Positions 7,067-8,064 of a stretch of 8,064 nt of DNA are shown one piece after another (positions within the stretch are counted from its first letter, which is position 1; every line of letters begins with the position of its first letter). Position numbers and translations under genes: made by a program. Below the pieces are notes generated by a model that worked only from the letters and a program-made list of their open reading frames with translations, was not told the origin of the DNA and ran no database searches. Source of the stretch: an uncultured Lachnospiraceae bacterium (GTDB taxonomy: Bacteria > Bacillota > Clostridia > Lachnospirales > Lachnospiraceae); the NCBI GenBank assembly GCA_947305345.1, contig CAMZDH010000020.1, positions 1 to 8,064 of the forward strand. The letters run 5' to 3'.

Positions 7067-7082
7067 AATGACCGAAGTCATC
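7067..7082 (-). other. Small UUCG-tetraloop hairpin after the binding-protein frame
   Basis: On the minus strand, GATGAC and GTCATT pair around the tetraloop TTCG, with the classical C(UUCG)G closing pair. It starts two bases after the downstream stop codon (7087-7085). It may act with the larger hairpin at 7021-7045 to stabilise the upstream transcript. Short, so chance is possible. Confidence 0.5.
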
Positions 7083-7084
7083 CA

Positions 7085-7189
7085 TTATTCGGGTTTATAC
7101 TTGTCAAGCAGTTCGATCCAGGAACCGACCGTGAACGCAACCTCTGCGCAGTAAACCGGATCCTCGATGACGAGCTTGTCTTCCCACCA
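7085..7189 (-). pseudogene. Detached C-terminal tail of the solute-binding protein
   Basis: After the TAA at 7192-7190 the same frame stays open for 34 codons to a second TAA at 7087-7085. It reads WWEDKLVIEDPVYC..., then GSWIELLDKYKPE. This is protein-like: an amphipathic and aromatic end of the kind that closes binding proteins, with no change of composition from the codons before the stop. There is no start codon or ribosome site to express it alone. It is best read as the original C-terminus of the gene at 7190-8064, separated by a single nonsense codon. Confidence 0.7.
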
Positions 7190-8064
7190 TTAGAAGCCGC
7201 GGTCGTTCAGCGCCGGATAAGTTCCATCTTCCTTGTTGCCGCCGGTCGAATGATGATACTTCTCTTCCGTGCCGGCCGCAACGGTCGGGTTGGAGGAGTA
7301 ACCGCCGATGTCCTTGCCCCATGCGGAGAAACCGTCAACGGTGCAGGTCATGTACGCGATGAACGCGCAAGCGGTCCAGGGCAGCGGGCTGTTGTCGGTG
7401 ACAAACAGATAATGGCAGTAGCCGTATCCGCCGAAGCCGGTGTAGCCGTCTTCATAAGCCGCAACCTTGATGTTGTTCTTGGAAACGTTTTCGGACTCTT
7501 CGATGGAACGAAGCTTGGAGTAAACCAGGAGGCCGAACTGATCCGCAGCGGACTTGTCAACCAGGTTCTTGCAGATCGGGCCGTCATCGGAGACAGCATT
7601 GTAGGAGCCGACCCACAGCTTGATCCACGCAAGCGCATACTTTCCGTTGGCATCCAGGTCGAGGTCTTCCGCATCCTGAGCCACTTCGTCGATGGTCTTC
7701 TGGATGTACGCCTTCTGATCCGCGCCGAGTTTGTCAAACGCTTCCTTCAGCTGTGCAGCATATTCGGGCTTCGTCAGCATGTAAAGGAAGTTCTTGCCGA
7801 CGATTTCGGAGTCGATGTCCATGAACTGGCCATGCTCGCCTTCCGCAACGAAATCCCACACGTTCGTGTAGGTCTTGTCGCCAACGCAGTTGTATTCGAA
7901 AATCTTGTTCAGGGTCTGCAGTGCAAGGTAGCCCTTGTACGCATCAGCCGTCGTGCCGTTCGCTTCCGCCCACTCCTTCGGAATGAAGGTGTCCAGAATG
8001 CCGGTCTGAACCATCTTGGATTCGATCTGGTTGCCGTCCTGGATCAGGACCATGGTGAAGGTAC
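7190..8064 (-). CDS. Solute-binding protein of the ABC importer (partial, apparently truncated by an in-frame stop)
   Basis: The C-terminal 290 codons of a secreted or lipid-anchored ligand-capturing protein; the N-terminus with its signal peptide lies beyond base 8064, so 5' completeness cannot be judged. The assignment rests on position (directly before a permease and an ATPase of the same importer class) and on composition: Tyr, Trp, Asp and Lys rich, soluble, without membrane segments. Visible segments include GILDTFIPKEWAEANG, YALAWIKLWVGSYNA, SPLPWTACAFIAYMTC and WGKDIGGYSSNP. These fit a periplasmic-binding-protein fold, but I do not recognise the precise cluster. The frame stops at TAA (7192-7190) after YPALNDRGF, yet continues protein-like for 34 further codons. 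The product would therefore lack its natural tail of 35 residues. Either the gene is a recent nonsense pseudogene, or the base is a sequencing error, or the shortened protein still works. Codon use does not change across the stop. Confidence 0.8.
   Translation of the reverse strand, partial: TFTMVLIQDGNQIESKMVQTGILDTFIPKEWAEANGTTADAYKGYLALQTLNKIFEYNCVGDKTYTNVWDFVAEGEHGQFMDIDSEIVGKNFLYMLTKPEYAAQLKEAFDKLGADQKAYIQKTIDEVAQDAEDLDLDANGKYALAWIKLWVGSYNAVSDDGPICKNLVDKSAADQFGLLVYSKLRSIEESENVSKNNIKVAAYEDGYTGFGGYGYCHYLFVTDNSPLPWTACAFIAYMTCTVDGFSAWGKDIGGYSSNPTVAAGTEEKYHHSTGGNKEDGTYPALNDRGF

Noticed and set aside
7104..7322. A 72-codon minus-strand frame running across the premature stop of the binding protein, considered as evidence for a frameshift
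   Set aside because: It is out of frame with the binding protein and its translation is Arg-rich shadow sequence. The protein-like continuation is in the original frame, so a nonsense change fits better than a frameshift.

Overview
The window looks like a chromosomal piece of a moderately GC-rich bacterium, most likely a Bacillota (Firmicutes) member. This rests on the strong AGGAGG-type ribosome binding sites, compact intrinsic terminators, sigma70/sigmaA-type promoters with 17-base spacers, and a tRNA gene without an encoded CCA end. The genus cannot be read from the sequence. Every gene I can support lies on the minus strand, so transcription runs from base 8064 towards base 1.

Upstream block (8064 to about 3789): an ABC importer operon. 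It starts outside the window with a solute-binding protein, of which only the C-terminal 290 codons plus a tail are visible. A fused two-domain permease (613 aa) and a PotA/FbpC-like ATPase (426 aa) follow, and the block ends at a strong intrinsic terminator. One gene for each component makes this a complete import system of the iron(III)/polyamine/phosphonate superfamily; the ligand cannot be told. The binding-protein frame is cut by an in-frame TAA, 34 sense codons before a second stop. The codons between read as a natural continuation of the protein, so the gene looks damaged by a point nonsense mutation (or a sequencing error). Two hairpins sit between the binding protein and the permease.

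Middle (about 3789 to 3526): a single tRNA-Ala(GGC) gene with its own promoter and terminator, followed directly by the promoter of the next operon.

Downstream block (3525 to 1): a tight three-gene operon. It holds a half-size ABC exporter (545 aa), a stand-alone SIR2-like protein (337 aa) beginning 9 bases after it, and an Ldh2-type malate/L-lactate dehydrogenase whose start overlaps the SIR2-like gene by 29 bases. The dehydrogenase runs off the left edge. The genes are probably co-transcribed. Two of the three belong to nicotinamide-nucleotide-binding families, but what they do together is not evident. This operon and the interrupted binding protein are the parts most worth a second look. 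I see no CRISPR array, insertion sequence, integrase or phage gene.
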